Assembly: GCF_034350045.1 (NCBI RefSeq)
Contig: NZ_CP133781.1
Span: 1,518,001 to 1,582,000, forward strand
Direction of reading: 5' to 3'
Source: Pseudomonas sp. CCI4.2
GTDB taxonomy: Bacteria > Pseudomonadota > Gammaproteobacteria > Pseudomonadales > Pseudomonadaceae
DNA: 64,000 bases
Shown here: piece by piece, positions 37,512 through 45,224 of the stretch
Layout: each line of letters opens with the position of its first letter
How positions within the stretch are numbered: position 1 is the first letter of the stretch
Notes under the pieces: generated by a model
Told to the model about the DNA's origin: nothing
Seen by the model: only the letters and a program-made list of their open reading frames with translations
Database searches by the model: none
Position numbers and translations under genes: made by a program

Positions 37512-38153
37512 ATGCATGAGTATCAACGCGACTTCATCCGTTTTGCCATCGATCGTGGGGTTCTGCGCTTCGGTGAATTCACGCTTAAGTCCGGGCGCAT
37601 CAGTCCGTATTTCTTCAATGCGGGGCTGTTCAATAGCGGTTCTGCTCTGGCGCAGCTAGGCCGTTTCTATGCCGCAGCAGTGGTCGACAGTGGTATTTCT
37701 TTCGATGTTCTGTTCGGCCCGGCGTACAAAGGAATTCCTCTGGCCGCCGCCACAGCCGTGGCGTTGGCTGAACATCACCAGCTCGATCTGCCGTGGTGTT
37801 TCAACCGTAAAGAAGCCAAGGCCCACGGCGAAGGCGGAAGCTTGGTCGGCGCGCCACTCACCGGCAATGTGCTGATAATCGATGACGTGATCACCGCCGG
37901 TACTGCCATCCGCGAAGTCATGCAGATCATCAAAGACCAAAACGCTACGGCCGCCGGTGTACTGATCGCATTAAACCGCCAGGAACGGGGCAACGGTGCG
38001 TTGTCGGCCATTCAGGAAGTCGAACGCGACTTTGGTATTCCAGTCGTCAGCATCGTGTCGCTGAATCAAGTTCTTCAATATTTGGCCGATGATGTACAGC
38101 TTAAGCAGCATTTGCCGGCGGTTGAGGCCTATCGCGAGCAGTACGGAATCTAA
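37512..38153 (+). CDS. pyrE: Orotate phosphoribosyltransferase
   Basis: A 213-residue pyrimidine-synthesis enzyme joining orotate and PRPP to OMP. The PRPP-binding motif is [14 protein letters not shown] (about 119-132); the flexible catalytic loop is [12 protein letters not shown] (about 99-110). The start at 37512 gives [20 protein letters not shown], as in other PyrE proteins. It is divergent from crc. Confidence 0.97.
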   Translation: MHEYQRDFIRFAIDRGVLRFGEFTLKSGRISPYFFNAGLFNSGSALAQLGRFYAAAVVDSGISFDVLFGPAYKGIPLAAATAVALAEHHQLDLPWCFNRKEAKAHGEGGSLVGAPLTGNVLIIDDVITAGTAIREVMQIIKDQNATAAGVLIALNRQERGNGALSAIQEVERDFGIPVVSIVSLNQVLQYLADDVQLKQHLPAVEAYREQYGI

Positions 38154-38166
38154 GGACAGTGTTTAT

Positions 38167-38757
38167 ATGCCCAAGCTGAGCGTGTGCGGATTAGTTCTGG
38201 CGTTGTACGTTGTAGCTGGGCAGGCAGCAGAAAAGCCTCAGATCTTGTTCTATCGCTACATCGACAGCAAAGGCGGGGTAGTCCTTGATCGCCAAGGCGT
38301 TCCACCCGAGTACGTGGGCAAAGGCTATCAAGTGCTCAACGAGCGCGGGCGAGTCATGCAAGTGGTGCCCCCCGCCCCGAGCGCAGACGAATTAGTCCAC
38401 CAGCGAGCCGATAAAGCCCAAGCCGATTCCGATGCTCAGTTGCTGCACCTCTACAGCAGCGTCGCCGACGTCGACCGCGCCAAAGCCCGCAAGTTGGCAG
38501 AGGTCGACGCACTGGTCGCCGTCGCCCAAGGCAATCTGCAAAACCTGAGCGCACAGCAAAGCAACCTGCAAAGCCAAGCGGCGGACCAGGAACGAGCGGG
38601 CCGCGTTGTGCCGCAAGCGTTAGTCGATCAAATGAACAGTTTGCGAGACGACCAGAACAACCTCAAGGCTGAGATTGTGCGGTATCAGGACTCACGTAAA
38701 CAGGTGGACGCCAGCTTTGCGGGGGACCGGGTACGGGTGCAGAAGTTAGTGCCGTGA
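38167..38757 (+). CDS. Exported DUF4124 protein with coiled coil
   Basis: A 196-residue periplasmic protein of unknown function. The signal peptide is cleaved near GQAAE (about residue 21). A DUF4124-like strand region follows (FYRYIDSKGGVVLDRQGVP), then a long charged helix (about 75-185, Gln/Asp/Ala-rich) likely to be coiled coil. The frame extends back into pyrE, but the ATG at 38167 after AAGGACAG is the better start. It lies 13 bp after pyrE and is probably cotranscribed. Confidence 0.82.
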   Translation: MPKLSVCGLVLALYVVAGQAAEKPQILFYRYIDSKGGVVLDRQGVPPEYVGKGYQVLNERGRVMQVVPPAPSADELVHQRADKAQADSDAQLLHLYSSVADVDRAKARKLAEVDALVAVAQGNLQNLSAQQSNLQSQAADQERAGRVVPQALVDQMNSLRDDQNNLKAEIVRYQDSRKQVDASFAGDRVRVQKLVP

Positions 38758-38815
38758 TAACCATTGCTGCGGTTATTGGATAAGCCACCACCCGCATGAG
38801 CAACACGTAACCGTC

Positions 38816-38943
38816 GTAGGAGCGCGCTTGCCCGCGATCGTCTGCGCAGCAGTCGTAAAACCAGCCAATCAGTTCTTTCAGTTGAAACCAAGTCTGTCTA
38901 TGGGGACCGCTTCGCGCTCCATCGCGGGCAAGCGCGCTCCTAC
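38816..38943. repeat. REPIN: inverted pair of REP sequences
   Basis: GTAGGAGCGCGCTTGCCCGC at 38816-38835 is mirrored by GCGGGCAAGCGCGCTCCTAC at 38924-38943, a perfect 20-bp inverted pair with about 90 bp between, including a second nested pair (GCGATCG.. / ..CCATCGC). This is the REP-doublet (REPIN) organisation of Pseudomonas. It marks the edge of the T6SS island. Confidence 0.85.
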
Positions 38944-38994
38944 ATTAGTTAGCGTGTATTTAAGGCAGTAACGTTTCGCTTGATAAAAAGATAG

Positions 38995-39744
38995 CTATTC
39001 ATTACAGCCATCCCAGTGGCATTGTTCGAAGTGGGTACATGTTGGTGCATGAAATTTAGCGATTCTGATTAAGTCATCTATTTGGTCTTTGGGCACAAAT
39101 GCTTCAAAGCAGACATACTGCTCTTCAAATGTCCTGCTGGGATCCCAGTGTGCTGTAAATACAACGAGCTTTCGTTTTCTATCGATGACGATCCAGTTAA
39201 GTTTTTCCCATGTAAAGTCATTGTAGCGAACTACTCTTTTCCAATTTAGAAGGGAATTGGAGGCTAGAATTGCCATGCCTCCGGGGCCTGCCAGTAGCCA
39301 GATTCCGGACGGCATGACTGCGATCAGGCAAACGACAAGGAATATGCCTATACCCACCGTCCACCTGAAAAAAATATTGATGTTTTCAGGGATGTCCGCC
39401 CAGTAATTTGCTTGACCGCCAACCTCTGTGATGCGCATCTTATAAACGTTTTTTTGAAGAACTATTTTTTTCCAAAAAAATATCCATATGCAAAGGAAGA
39501 AAATAGCAGAGTCGGTCTGCGTGTCTTCTGTTATCGCAGGTCGGCCGGTAAAGTATTCGTAGACAATAACTCCAAGGGGTAAGCTGAAAACTACAGCCAT
39601 CATTATATTGCCTGCCAGGGTCGGGTGCGGCAGCGCTTTTGTTGTCCAGACTTTAAGCTCTTTTCCTTCAAAGAGAACTATAGGGTTGTCGGGTAAATTG
39701 CTATCCGGTTGGAAGTAGGACTGATCCTCATCAAGCGTGTTCAT
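38995..39744 (-). CDS. Array unit 1: candidate VasX-effector immunity membrane protein
   Basis: 249 aa, the promoter-distal member. N-module A (MNTLDEDQSYFQPDSNLPDN), middle module M1 (TLAGNIMMAVVFSLPLGVIV), C-module C1 (VVRYNDFTWEKLNW). Hydrophobic segments at about 43-64, 78-92 and 125-165; the C-terminal third is polar. The frame opens 11 codons further up (MVLVIPNWKKS) in a stop-start TAATG with unit 2, but the ATG at 39744 with GGAAGAAAAGC before it matches the other units. It is the only copy with a TAG stop. The immunity role is inferred from position behind a VasX-like toxin. Confidence 0.8.
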   Translation of the reverse strand: MNTLDEDQSYFQPDSNLPDNPIVLFEGKELKVWTTKALPHPTLAGNIMMAVVFSLPLGVIVYEYFTGRPAITEDTQTDSAIFFLCIWIFFWKKIVLQKNVYKMRITEVGGQANYWADIPENINIFFRWTVGIGIFLVVCLIAVMPSGIWLLAGPGGMAILASNSLLNWKRVVRYNDFTWEKLNWIVIDRKRKLVVFTAHWDPSRTFEEQYVCFEAFVPKDQIDDLIRIAKFHAPTCTHFEQCHWDGCNE

Positions 39745-39776
39745 GCTTTTCTTCCAATTTGGTATGACAAGAACCA

Positions 39777-40526
39777 TTACTCATTACAGCCATCCCAGTG
39801 GCACTGTTCAAAATGAGTGCGTGTTGGCGCATGTAGTTTAGCGATTCTGATCAAGTCATCTATTTGGTCTTTGGGTACAAATGCTTGAAACCAAACATAC
39901 TGCTCTTCGAAGGTCCTGCTGGGGTCCCAATGCGCTGTAAATACGACGAGTTTTCGTTTTCTATCAATGACTATCCAATCTAATTGGTCCCAAGTAAATC
40001 TAGTGTATTTTATTTCTCTTTTCCAATTTAGAAGGGATTTCGAGGCTAGAATTGCCATGCCTCCGGGGCCTGCCAGTAGCCAGATTCCGGACGGCATGAC
40101 TGCAATCAGGCAAACGACAAGGAATATGCCTATGCCCACCGTCCACCTGAAAAAGATATTGATGTTTTCAGGGATGTCCGCCCAATAATTTGCTTGCCCG
40201 CCAACCTCTGTGATGCGCATCTTATAAACGTTTTTTTGAAGAACTACTTTTTTCCAAAAAAATATCCATATGCAAAGGAACAAAATAGCAGAGTCGGTCT
40301 GCGTGTCTTCTGTTATCGCAGGTCGGCCGGTAAAGTATTCGTAGACAATAACTCCAAGGGGTAAGCTGAAAACTACAGCCATCATTATATTACCTGCCAA
40401 GGTCGGGTGCGGCAGCGCCTTGGTTGTCCATGCCATGAGCTCTTTCCCTCCAAACAGAACTATTGCATTCAGTGGTGTCCGACTATCTGCTTGAAAGTAG
40501 GGCTGATCCTCATCAAGCTTATTCAT
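39777..40526 (-). CDS. Array unit 2: candidate immunity membrane protein
   Basis: 249 aa. N-module B (MNKLDEDQPYFQADSRTPLN), middle M1, C-module C2 (EIKYTRFTWDQLDW). Its middle region is almost identical to that of units 1 and 3, while its C-terminal part follows units 5 and 7 (FQAFVPKDQ, KLHAPTRTHFEQ). It carries Trp where the others have Cys in EQYVWFQAF. Same three hydrophobic segments as unit 1. Confidence 0.8.
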   Translation of the reverse strand: MNKLDEDQPYFQADSRTPLNAIVLFGGKELMAWTTKALPHPTLAGNIMMAVVFSLPLGVIVYEYFTGRPAITEDTQTDSAILFLCIWIFFWKKVVLQKNVYKMRITEVGGQANYWADIPENINIFFRWTVGIGIFLVVCLIAVMPSGIWLLAGPGGMAILASKSLLNWKREIKYTRFTWDQLDWIVIDRKRKLVVFTAHWDPSRTFEEQYVWFQAFVPKDQIDDLIRIAKLHAPTRTHFEQCHWDGCNE

Positions 40527-40558
40527 GCTTTTCTCCCAATGGGGGATGACAATAATCG

Positions 40559-41308
40559 TTACTCATTACAGCCGTCCCAGTGACATTGTTCGAAGTGGGT
40601 GCATGTTGGTGCATGAAATTTAGCGATTCTGACTAAGTCATCTATTTGGTCTTTGGGTACAAATGCTTCAAAGCAAACATACTGCTCTTCAAATGTCCTG
40701 CTGGGATCCCAATGTGCTGTAAATACAACGAGCTTTCGTTTTCTATCAATAACAATCCAATTCACTCTATCCCATTTGAATTGTGTGTAATTTATTTCTC
40801 TTTTCCAATTTAGAAGGGATTTGGAGGCTAGTATTGCCATGCCGCCGGGGCCTGCCAGTAGCCAGATTCCGGACGGCATGACTGCGATCAGGCAAACGAC
40901 AAGGAATATGCCTATACCCACCGTCCACCTGAAAAAAATATTTATGTTTTCAGGAATGTCCGCCCAATAATTTGCTTGCCCGCCAACCTCTGTGATGCGC
41001 ATCTTATAAACGTTTTTTTGAAGAACTACTTTTTTCCAAAAAAATATCCATATGCAAAGGAACAAAATAGCAGAGTCGGTCTGCGTGTCTTCTGTTATCG
41101 CAGGTCGGCCGGTAAAGTATTCGTAGACAATAACTCCAAGGGGTAAGCTGAAAACTACAGCCATCATTATATTACCTGCCAAGGTCGGGTGCGGCAGCGC
41201 CTTGGTTGTCCATGCCATGAGCTCTTTCCCTCCAAACAGAACTATTGCATTCAGTGGTGTCCGACTATCTGCTTGAAAGTAGGGCTGATCCTCATCAAGC
41301 TTATTCAT
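40559..41308 (-). CDS. Array unit 3: candidate immunity membrane protein
   Basis: 249 aa. N-module B and middle M1 identical to unit 2 over roughly the first 165 residues, then C-module C3 (EINYTQFKWDRVNW), shared only with unit 8. The tail is of the FEAF/KFHAPTC type. The near-identity with unit 2 at both protein and DNA level up to the C-module indicates a recent duplication followed by exchange of the 3' part. Confidence 0.8.
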   Translation of the reverse strand: MNKLDEDQPYFQADSRTPLNAIVLFGGKELMAWTTKALPHPTLAGNIMMAVVFSLPLGVIVYEYFTGRPAITEDTQTDSAILFLCIWIFFWKKVVLQKNVYKMRITEVGGQANYWADIPENINIFFRWTVGIGIFLVVCLIAVMPSGIWLLAGPGGMAILASKSLLNWKREINYTQFKWDRVNWIVIDRKRKLVVFTAHWDPSRTFEEQYVCFEAFVPKDQIDDLVRIAKFHAPTCTHFEQCHWDGCNE

Positions 41309-41340
41309 GCTTTTCTTCCAATGGGGCGATGACGGAATCG

Positions 41341-42090
41341 TTACTCATTACAGCCATCCCAGTGGTATTGTTCGAAGTGGGTACATGTTGGTGCATGAAA
41401 TTTAGCGATTCTGATTAAGTCATCTATTTGGTCTTTGGGCACAAATGCTTCAAAGCAGACATACTGCTCTTCAAATGTCCTGCTGGGATCCCAGTGTGCT
41501 GTAAATACAACGAGCTTTCGTTTTCTATCGATGACGACCCAGTCAAGCTCTTCCCATTTAAAGTCATTGTAGCGAACTACTCTTTTCCAATTTAGAAGGG
41601 ATTTGGAGGCTAGAACTGCCATGCCGCCAGGGCCTGCCAGTAGCCAGATTCCGGACGGCATGACTGCGATCAGGCAAACGACAAGGAATATGCCTATACC
41701 CACCGTCCACCTGAAAAAAATATTGATGTTTTCAGGAATGTCCGCCCAGTAATTTGCTTGGCCGCCAAGCTCTGTGATGCGGATTTTATATACGTTTTTT
41801 TGCAGAGCACCTTTTTTCCAGAATAGCAGCCATAGGCAGAGGGCAAAAATACCGCAACCGAGAACTGGGAGGTCACCTATGATGGCCTGGTCGCCAAAAT
41901 AGCCGTAAAAGACCACTCCGATGATGATGGCGCACACTGCGCCCATCACTATATTGATAGTCCCCACTGGATGCGGCAGCGCTTTTGTTGTCCAGACTTT
42001 AAGCTCTTTTCCTTCAAAGAGAACTATAGGGTTGTCGGGTAAATTGCTATCCGGTTGGAAGTAGGACTGATCCTCATCAAGCGTGTTCAT
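41341..42090 (-). CDS. Array unit 4: candidate immunity membrane protein
   Basis: 249 aa. N-module A as in unit 1, middle module M2 (GTINIVMGAVCAIIIGVVFY) shared only with unit 7, C-module C1. It differs from its relatives at ITELGG (others ITEVGG) and has Tyr for Cys in the tail (FEQYHWDGC). Like unit 1 it could start 11 codons earlier (MVLFIPNWKKS). The spacer type (AAGAACCA) goes with N-module A. Confidence 0.8.
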   Translation of the reverse strand: MNTLDEDQSYFQPDSNLPDNPIVLFEGKELKVWTTKALPHPVGTINIVMGAVCAIIIGVVFYGYFGDQAIIGDLPVLGCGIFALCLWLLFWKKGALQKNVYKIRITELGGQANYWADIPENINIFFRWTVGIGIFLVVCLIAVMPSGIWLLAGPGGMAVLASKSLLNWKRVVRYNDFKWEELDWVVIDRKRKLVVFTAHWDPSRTFEEQYVCFEAFVPKDQIDDLIRIAKFHAPTCTHFEQYHWDGCNE

Positions 42091-42122
42091 GCTTTTCTTC
42101 CAATTCGGTATGAAAAGAACCA

Positions 42123-42872
42123 TTACTCATTACAGCCGTCCCAGTGGCATTGTTCAAAATGAGTGCGTGTTGGCGCATGTAGTTTAGCGATTCTGATCAA
42201 GTCATCTATTTGGTCTTTGGGTACAAATGCTTGAAAGCAAACATACTGCTCTTCAAGGGTCCTGCTGGGGTCCCAATGCGCTGTAAATACGACGAGCTTT
42301 CGTTTTCTATCAATGACGATCCAATCTAATTGGCCCCAAGTAAATCTAGTGTATCTTATTTCTCTTTTCCAATTTAGAAGGGATTTTGAGGCTAGAATTG
42401 CCATGCCTCCGGGGCCTGCCAGTAGCCAGATTCCTGACGGCATGACTGCGATAAGGCAAACGACAAGGAATATGCTTATACCGACCATCCACCTGAAAAA
42501 GTACTTCATGTTTTCAGGAATGTCCGCCCAGTAATTTGCTTGGCCGCCAACCTCTGTGATGCGCATCTTATAAACGTTTTTTTGGAGAGCAACTTTTTTC
42601 CAAAAAAACGACCATACACAAAGTCCAACAATGGCAATATCAGTATGCCGAACACTTCCCAAGGCTGATTGGTCTGCGAGGTATTCATAGATAATTACAC
42701 CAAGGGGGAGCATGAAAACTATACCCATCAGAATATTAACTGCCATTACAGGGTGCGGCAGTGCTTTTGTTGTCCAAGTTTTAAGCTCTTTCCCGCCGAA
42801 TAGCTCTATGGCGTTCAAGGGTAAGCGGCTATCTGGTTGGAAGAAGGGTTTATCCTCATCAAGCGTGTTCAT
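42123..42872 (-). CDS. Array unit 5: candidate immunity membrane protein
   Basis: 249 aa. N-module C (MNTLDEDKPFFQPDSRLPLN), a private middle module M3 (MAVNILMGIVFMLPLGVIIY, then ADQSALGSVRHTDIAIV), core with a Met/Lys-Tyr variant (NMKYFFRWMVGISIF), C-module C2. It is the only unit whose middle module has no second copy in the array, which suggests that it is an older or independently acquired variant. Confidence 0.8.
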   Translation of the reverse strand: MNTLDEDKPFFQPDSRLPLNAIELFGGKELKTWTTKALPHPVMAVNILMGIVFMLPLGVIIYEYLADQSALGSVRHTDIAIVGLCVWSFFWKKVALQKNVYKMRITEVGGQANYWADIPENMKYFFRWMVGISIFLVVCLIAVMPSGIWLLAGPGGMAILASKSLLNWKREIRYTRFTWGQLDWIVIDRKRKLVVFTAHWDPSRTLEEQYVCFQAFVPKDQIDDLIRIAKLHAPTRTHFEQCHWDGCNE

Positions 42873-42904
42873 GCTTTTCTTCCAGTGGGGGATGACAAAA
42901 ATCG

Positions 42905-43654
42905 TTACTCATTACAGCCGTCCCAGTAGCATTGTTCGAAGTGGGTGCACGTTGGTGCATGAAATTTAGCGATTCTGATTAGGTCATCTATTTGGTCTTT
43001 GGGTATAAATGCTTCAAAGCAAACATACTGCTCTTCAAATGTCCTGCTGGGGTCCCAGTGTGCTGTAAATACAACGAGCTTTCGTTTTCTATCGATGACG
43101 ATCCAGTTAAGTTTTTCCCATGCAAAGTCATTGTAGCGAACTACTCTTTTCCAATTTAGAAGGGATTTGGAGGCTAGAATTGCCATGCCTCCGGGGCCTG
43201 CCAGTAGCCAGATTCCGGACGGCATGACTGCGATCAGGCAAACGACAAGGAATATGCCTATACCCACCGTCCACCTGAAAAAAATATTGATGTTTTCAGG
43301 GATGTCCGCCCAGTAATTTGCTTGACCGCCAACTTCTGTGATGCGGATTTTATATACGTTTTTTTGAAGTACTACTTTTTTCCAAAAAAACAACCATATG
43401 CATATACCTAAAATAGCAAGGTCGGTCACACTAGATTCTGTTACCGCAGGTAGGCCCGTAAAGTATTCGTAGAGAATAACTCCTACGAGTAAGGAGAAAA
43501 CTACAGCCATCATTATATTACCTGCCAGGGTCGGGTGCGGCAGGGCTTTGGTGGTCCATGCCATAAGCTCTTTCCCACGAAACAAAACTATTGCATTCAG
43601 CGGCATCCGACTACTTGCTTGAAAGTAGGGCTGATCCTCATCAAGCTTGTTCAT
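42905..43654 (-). CDS. Array unit 6: candidate immunity membrane protein
   Basis: 249 aa. A variant of N-module B (QASSRMPLNAIVLFRGKELM), middle module M4 (FSLLVGVILYEYFTGLPAVT) shared with unit 8, C-module C1 as in units 1 and 4. Tail changes: FIPKDQ for FVPKDQ and CYWDGC for CHWDGC. Same membrane layout. Confidence 0.8.
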   Translation of the reverse strand: MNKLDEDQPYFQASSRMPLNAIVLFRGKELMAWTTKALPHPTLAGNIMMAVVFSLLVGVILYEYFTGLPAVTESSVTDLAILGICIWLFFWKKVVLQKNVYKIRITEVGGQANYWADIPENINIFFRWTVGIGIFLVVCLIAVMPSGIWLLAGPGGMAILASKSLLNWKRVVRYNDFAWEKLNWIVIDRKRKLVVFTAHWDPSRTFEEQYVCFEAFIPKDQIDDLIRIAKFHAPTCTHFEQCYWDGCNE

Positions 43655-43686
43655 GCTTTTCTTCCAATGAAGGATGACAATAATCG

Positions 43687-44436
43687 TTACTCATTACAGC
43701 CGTCCCAGTGACATTGTTCGAAGTGGGTGCATGTTGGCGCATGTAGTTTAGCGATTCTGATCAAGTCATCTATTTGGTCTTTGGGTACAAAAGCTTGAAA
43801 GCAAACATACTGCTCTTCGAAGGTTCTGCTGGGGTCCCAATGCGCTGTAAATACAACGAGCTTTCGTTTTCTATCAATGACGATCCAATCTAATTGATCC
43901 CAAGTAAATCTAGTGTATTTTATTTCTCTTTTCCAATTTAGAAGGGATTTCGAGGCTAGAATTGCCATGCCGCCGGGGCCTGCCAGTAACCAGATTCCCG
44001 ACGGCATGACTGCAATCATGCAAACGACAAGGAATACGCTTATACCGACCATCCACCTGAAAAAGAACTTCATGTTTTCAGAAATGTCCGCCCAGTAATT
44101 TGCTTGACCGCCTACTTCAGTGATACGGACTTTATATACGTTTTTTTGCAGAGCACCTTTTTTCCAGAACAGCAGCCATAGGCAGAGGGCAAAAATACCG
44201 CAACCGAGAACTGGGAGGTCACCTATGACGGCCTGGTCGCCAAAATAGCCGTAAAAGACCACCCCGATGATGATGGCGCACACTGCGCCCATCACTATAT
44301 TGATAGTCCCCACTGGATGCGGCAGGGCCTTCGTGGTCCAAGTTCTAAGCACTTTCCCGCCGAATAGCTCTATGGCGTTCAAGGGTAAGCGGCTATCTGG
44401 TTGGAAGAAGGGTTTGTCCTCATCAAGCGTGTTCAT
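43687..44436 (-). CDS. Array unit 7: candidate immunity membrane protein
   Basis: 249 aa. N-module C as in unit 5 (with KVLRTW for KELKTW), middle M2 as in unit 4, core variant NMKFFFRWMVGISVFLVVCM, C-module C2. It combines pieces otherwise seen in units 4, 5 and 2, the clearest single case of mosaic origin. Confidence 0.8.
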   Translation of the reverse strand: MNTLDEDKPFFQPDSRLPLNAIELFGGKVLRTWTTKALPHPVGTINIVMGAVCAIIIGVVFYGYFGDQAVIGDLPVLGCGIFALCLWLLFWKKGALQKNVYKVRITEVGGQANYWADISENMKFFFRWMVGISVFLVVCMIAVMPSGIWLLAGPGGMAILASKSLLNWKREIKYTRFTWDQLDWIVIDRKRKLVVFTAHWDPSRTFEEQYVCFQAFVPKDQIDDLIRIAKLHAPTCTHFEQCHWDGCNE

Positions 44437-44468
44437 GCTTTTCTTCCAATGGGGGATGACAATAATCG

Positions 44469-45224
44469 TTACTCATTACAGCCGTTCCAGTGGCACTGTT
44501 CAAAATGGGTGCGTGTTGGCGCATGTAGTTTAGCGATTCTGATCAAGTCATCTATTTGGTCTTTGGGTACAAATGCTTCAAAGCAGACATACTGCTCTTC
44601 AAATGTCCTGCTGGGATCCCAGTGTGCTGTAAATACAACGAGCTTTCGTTTTCTATCAATAACAATCCAATTCACTCTATCCCATTTGAATTGTGTGTAA
44701 TTTATTTCTCTTTTCCAATTTAGAAGGGATTTGGAGGCTAGAATTGCCATGCCTCCGGGGCCTGCCAGTAACCAGATTCCGGACGGCATGACTGCGATCA
44801 GGCAAACGACAAGGAATATGCCTATGCCCACCGTCCACCTGAAAAAAATATTGATGTTTTCAGGGATGTCCGCCCAGTAATTTGCTTGACCGCCAACTTC
44901 TGTGATGCGGATTTTATATACGTTTTTTTGAAGTACTACTTTTTTCCAAAAAAACAACCATATGCATATACCTAAAATAGCAAGGTCGGTCACACTAGAT
45001 TCTGTTACCGCAGGTAGGCCCGTAAAGTATTCGTAGAGAATAACTCCTACGAGTAAGGAGAAAACTACAGCCATCATTATATTACCTGCCAGGGTCGGGT
45101 GCGGCAGGGCCTTGGTTGTCCATGCCATAAGCTCTTTCCCTCCAAACAGAACTATTGCATTCAGCGGTGTCCGACTATCCGCTTGAAAGTAAGGTTGACT
45201 TGCTTCGATATTGTCCATGTTCAT
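44469..45224 (-). CDS. Array unit 8: candidate immunity membrane protein next to the effector
   Basis: 251 aa, the promoter-proximal member. It begins MNMDNIEASQPYFQADSRTP, so the first nine residues are unlike those of all other copies although the rest is N-module B, with middle M4 and C-module C3. Its ATG overlaps the effector stop by 4 bp (ATGA), so it is translationally coupled to the toxin, as expected for the cognate immunity gene. The tail reads CHWNGC. Family not recognised by me beyond membrane topology and context. Confidence 0.82.
   Translation of the reverse strand: MNMDNIEASQPYFQADSRTPLNAIVLFGGKELMAWTTKALPHPTLAGNIMMAVVFSLLVGVILYEYFTGLPAVTESSVTDLAILGICIWLFFWKKVVLQKNVYKIRITEVGGQANYWADIPENINIFFRWTVGIGIFLVVCLIAVMPSGIWLLAGPGGMAILASKSLLNWKREINYTQFKWDRVNWIVIDRKRKLVVFTAHWDPSRTFEEQYVCFEAFVPKDQIDDLIRIAKLHAPTRTHFEQCHWNGCNE

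Larger units (their letters stand above)
38995..45224 (-). repeat. Eight-copy tandem array, 782-bp period
   Basis: Eight paralogous genes end at 38995, 39777, 40559, 41341, 42123, 42905, 43687 and 44469; every step is exactly 782 bp (750-bp gene plus 32-bp spacer) with no net indel. Long stretches are identical between units. The spacers come in two types: one reading AAGAACCA at its far end (before units 1 and 4) and one ending in AATCG (the other five). A hand count of the 60 bases from 40261 gives 25 G+C, against 37 for those from 46861, so the array is AT-rich for this chromosome. Confidence 0.95.

Noticed and set aside
38995..45224. CRISPR-like interpretation of the periodic array
   Set aside because: The repeat unit is 782 bp and protein-coding throughout, with no short direct repeats and unique spacers.
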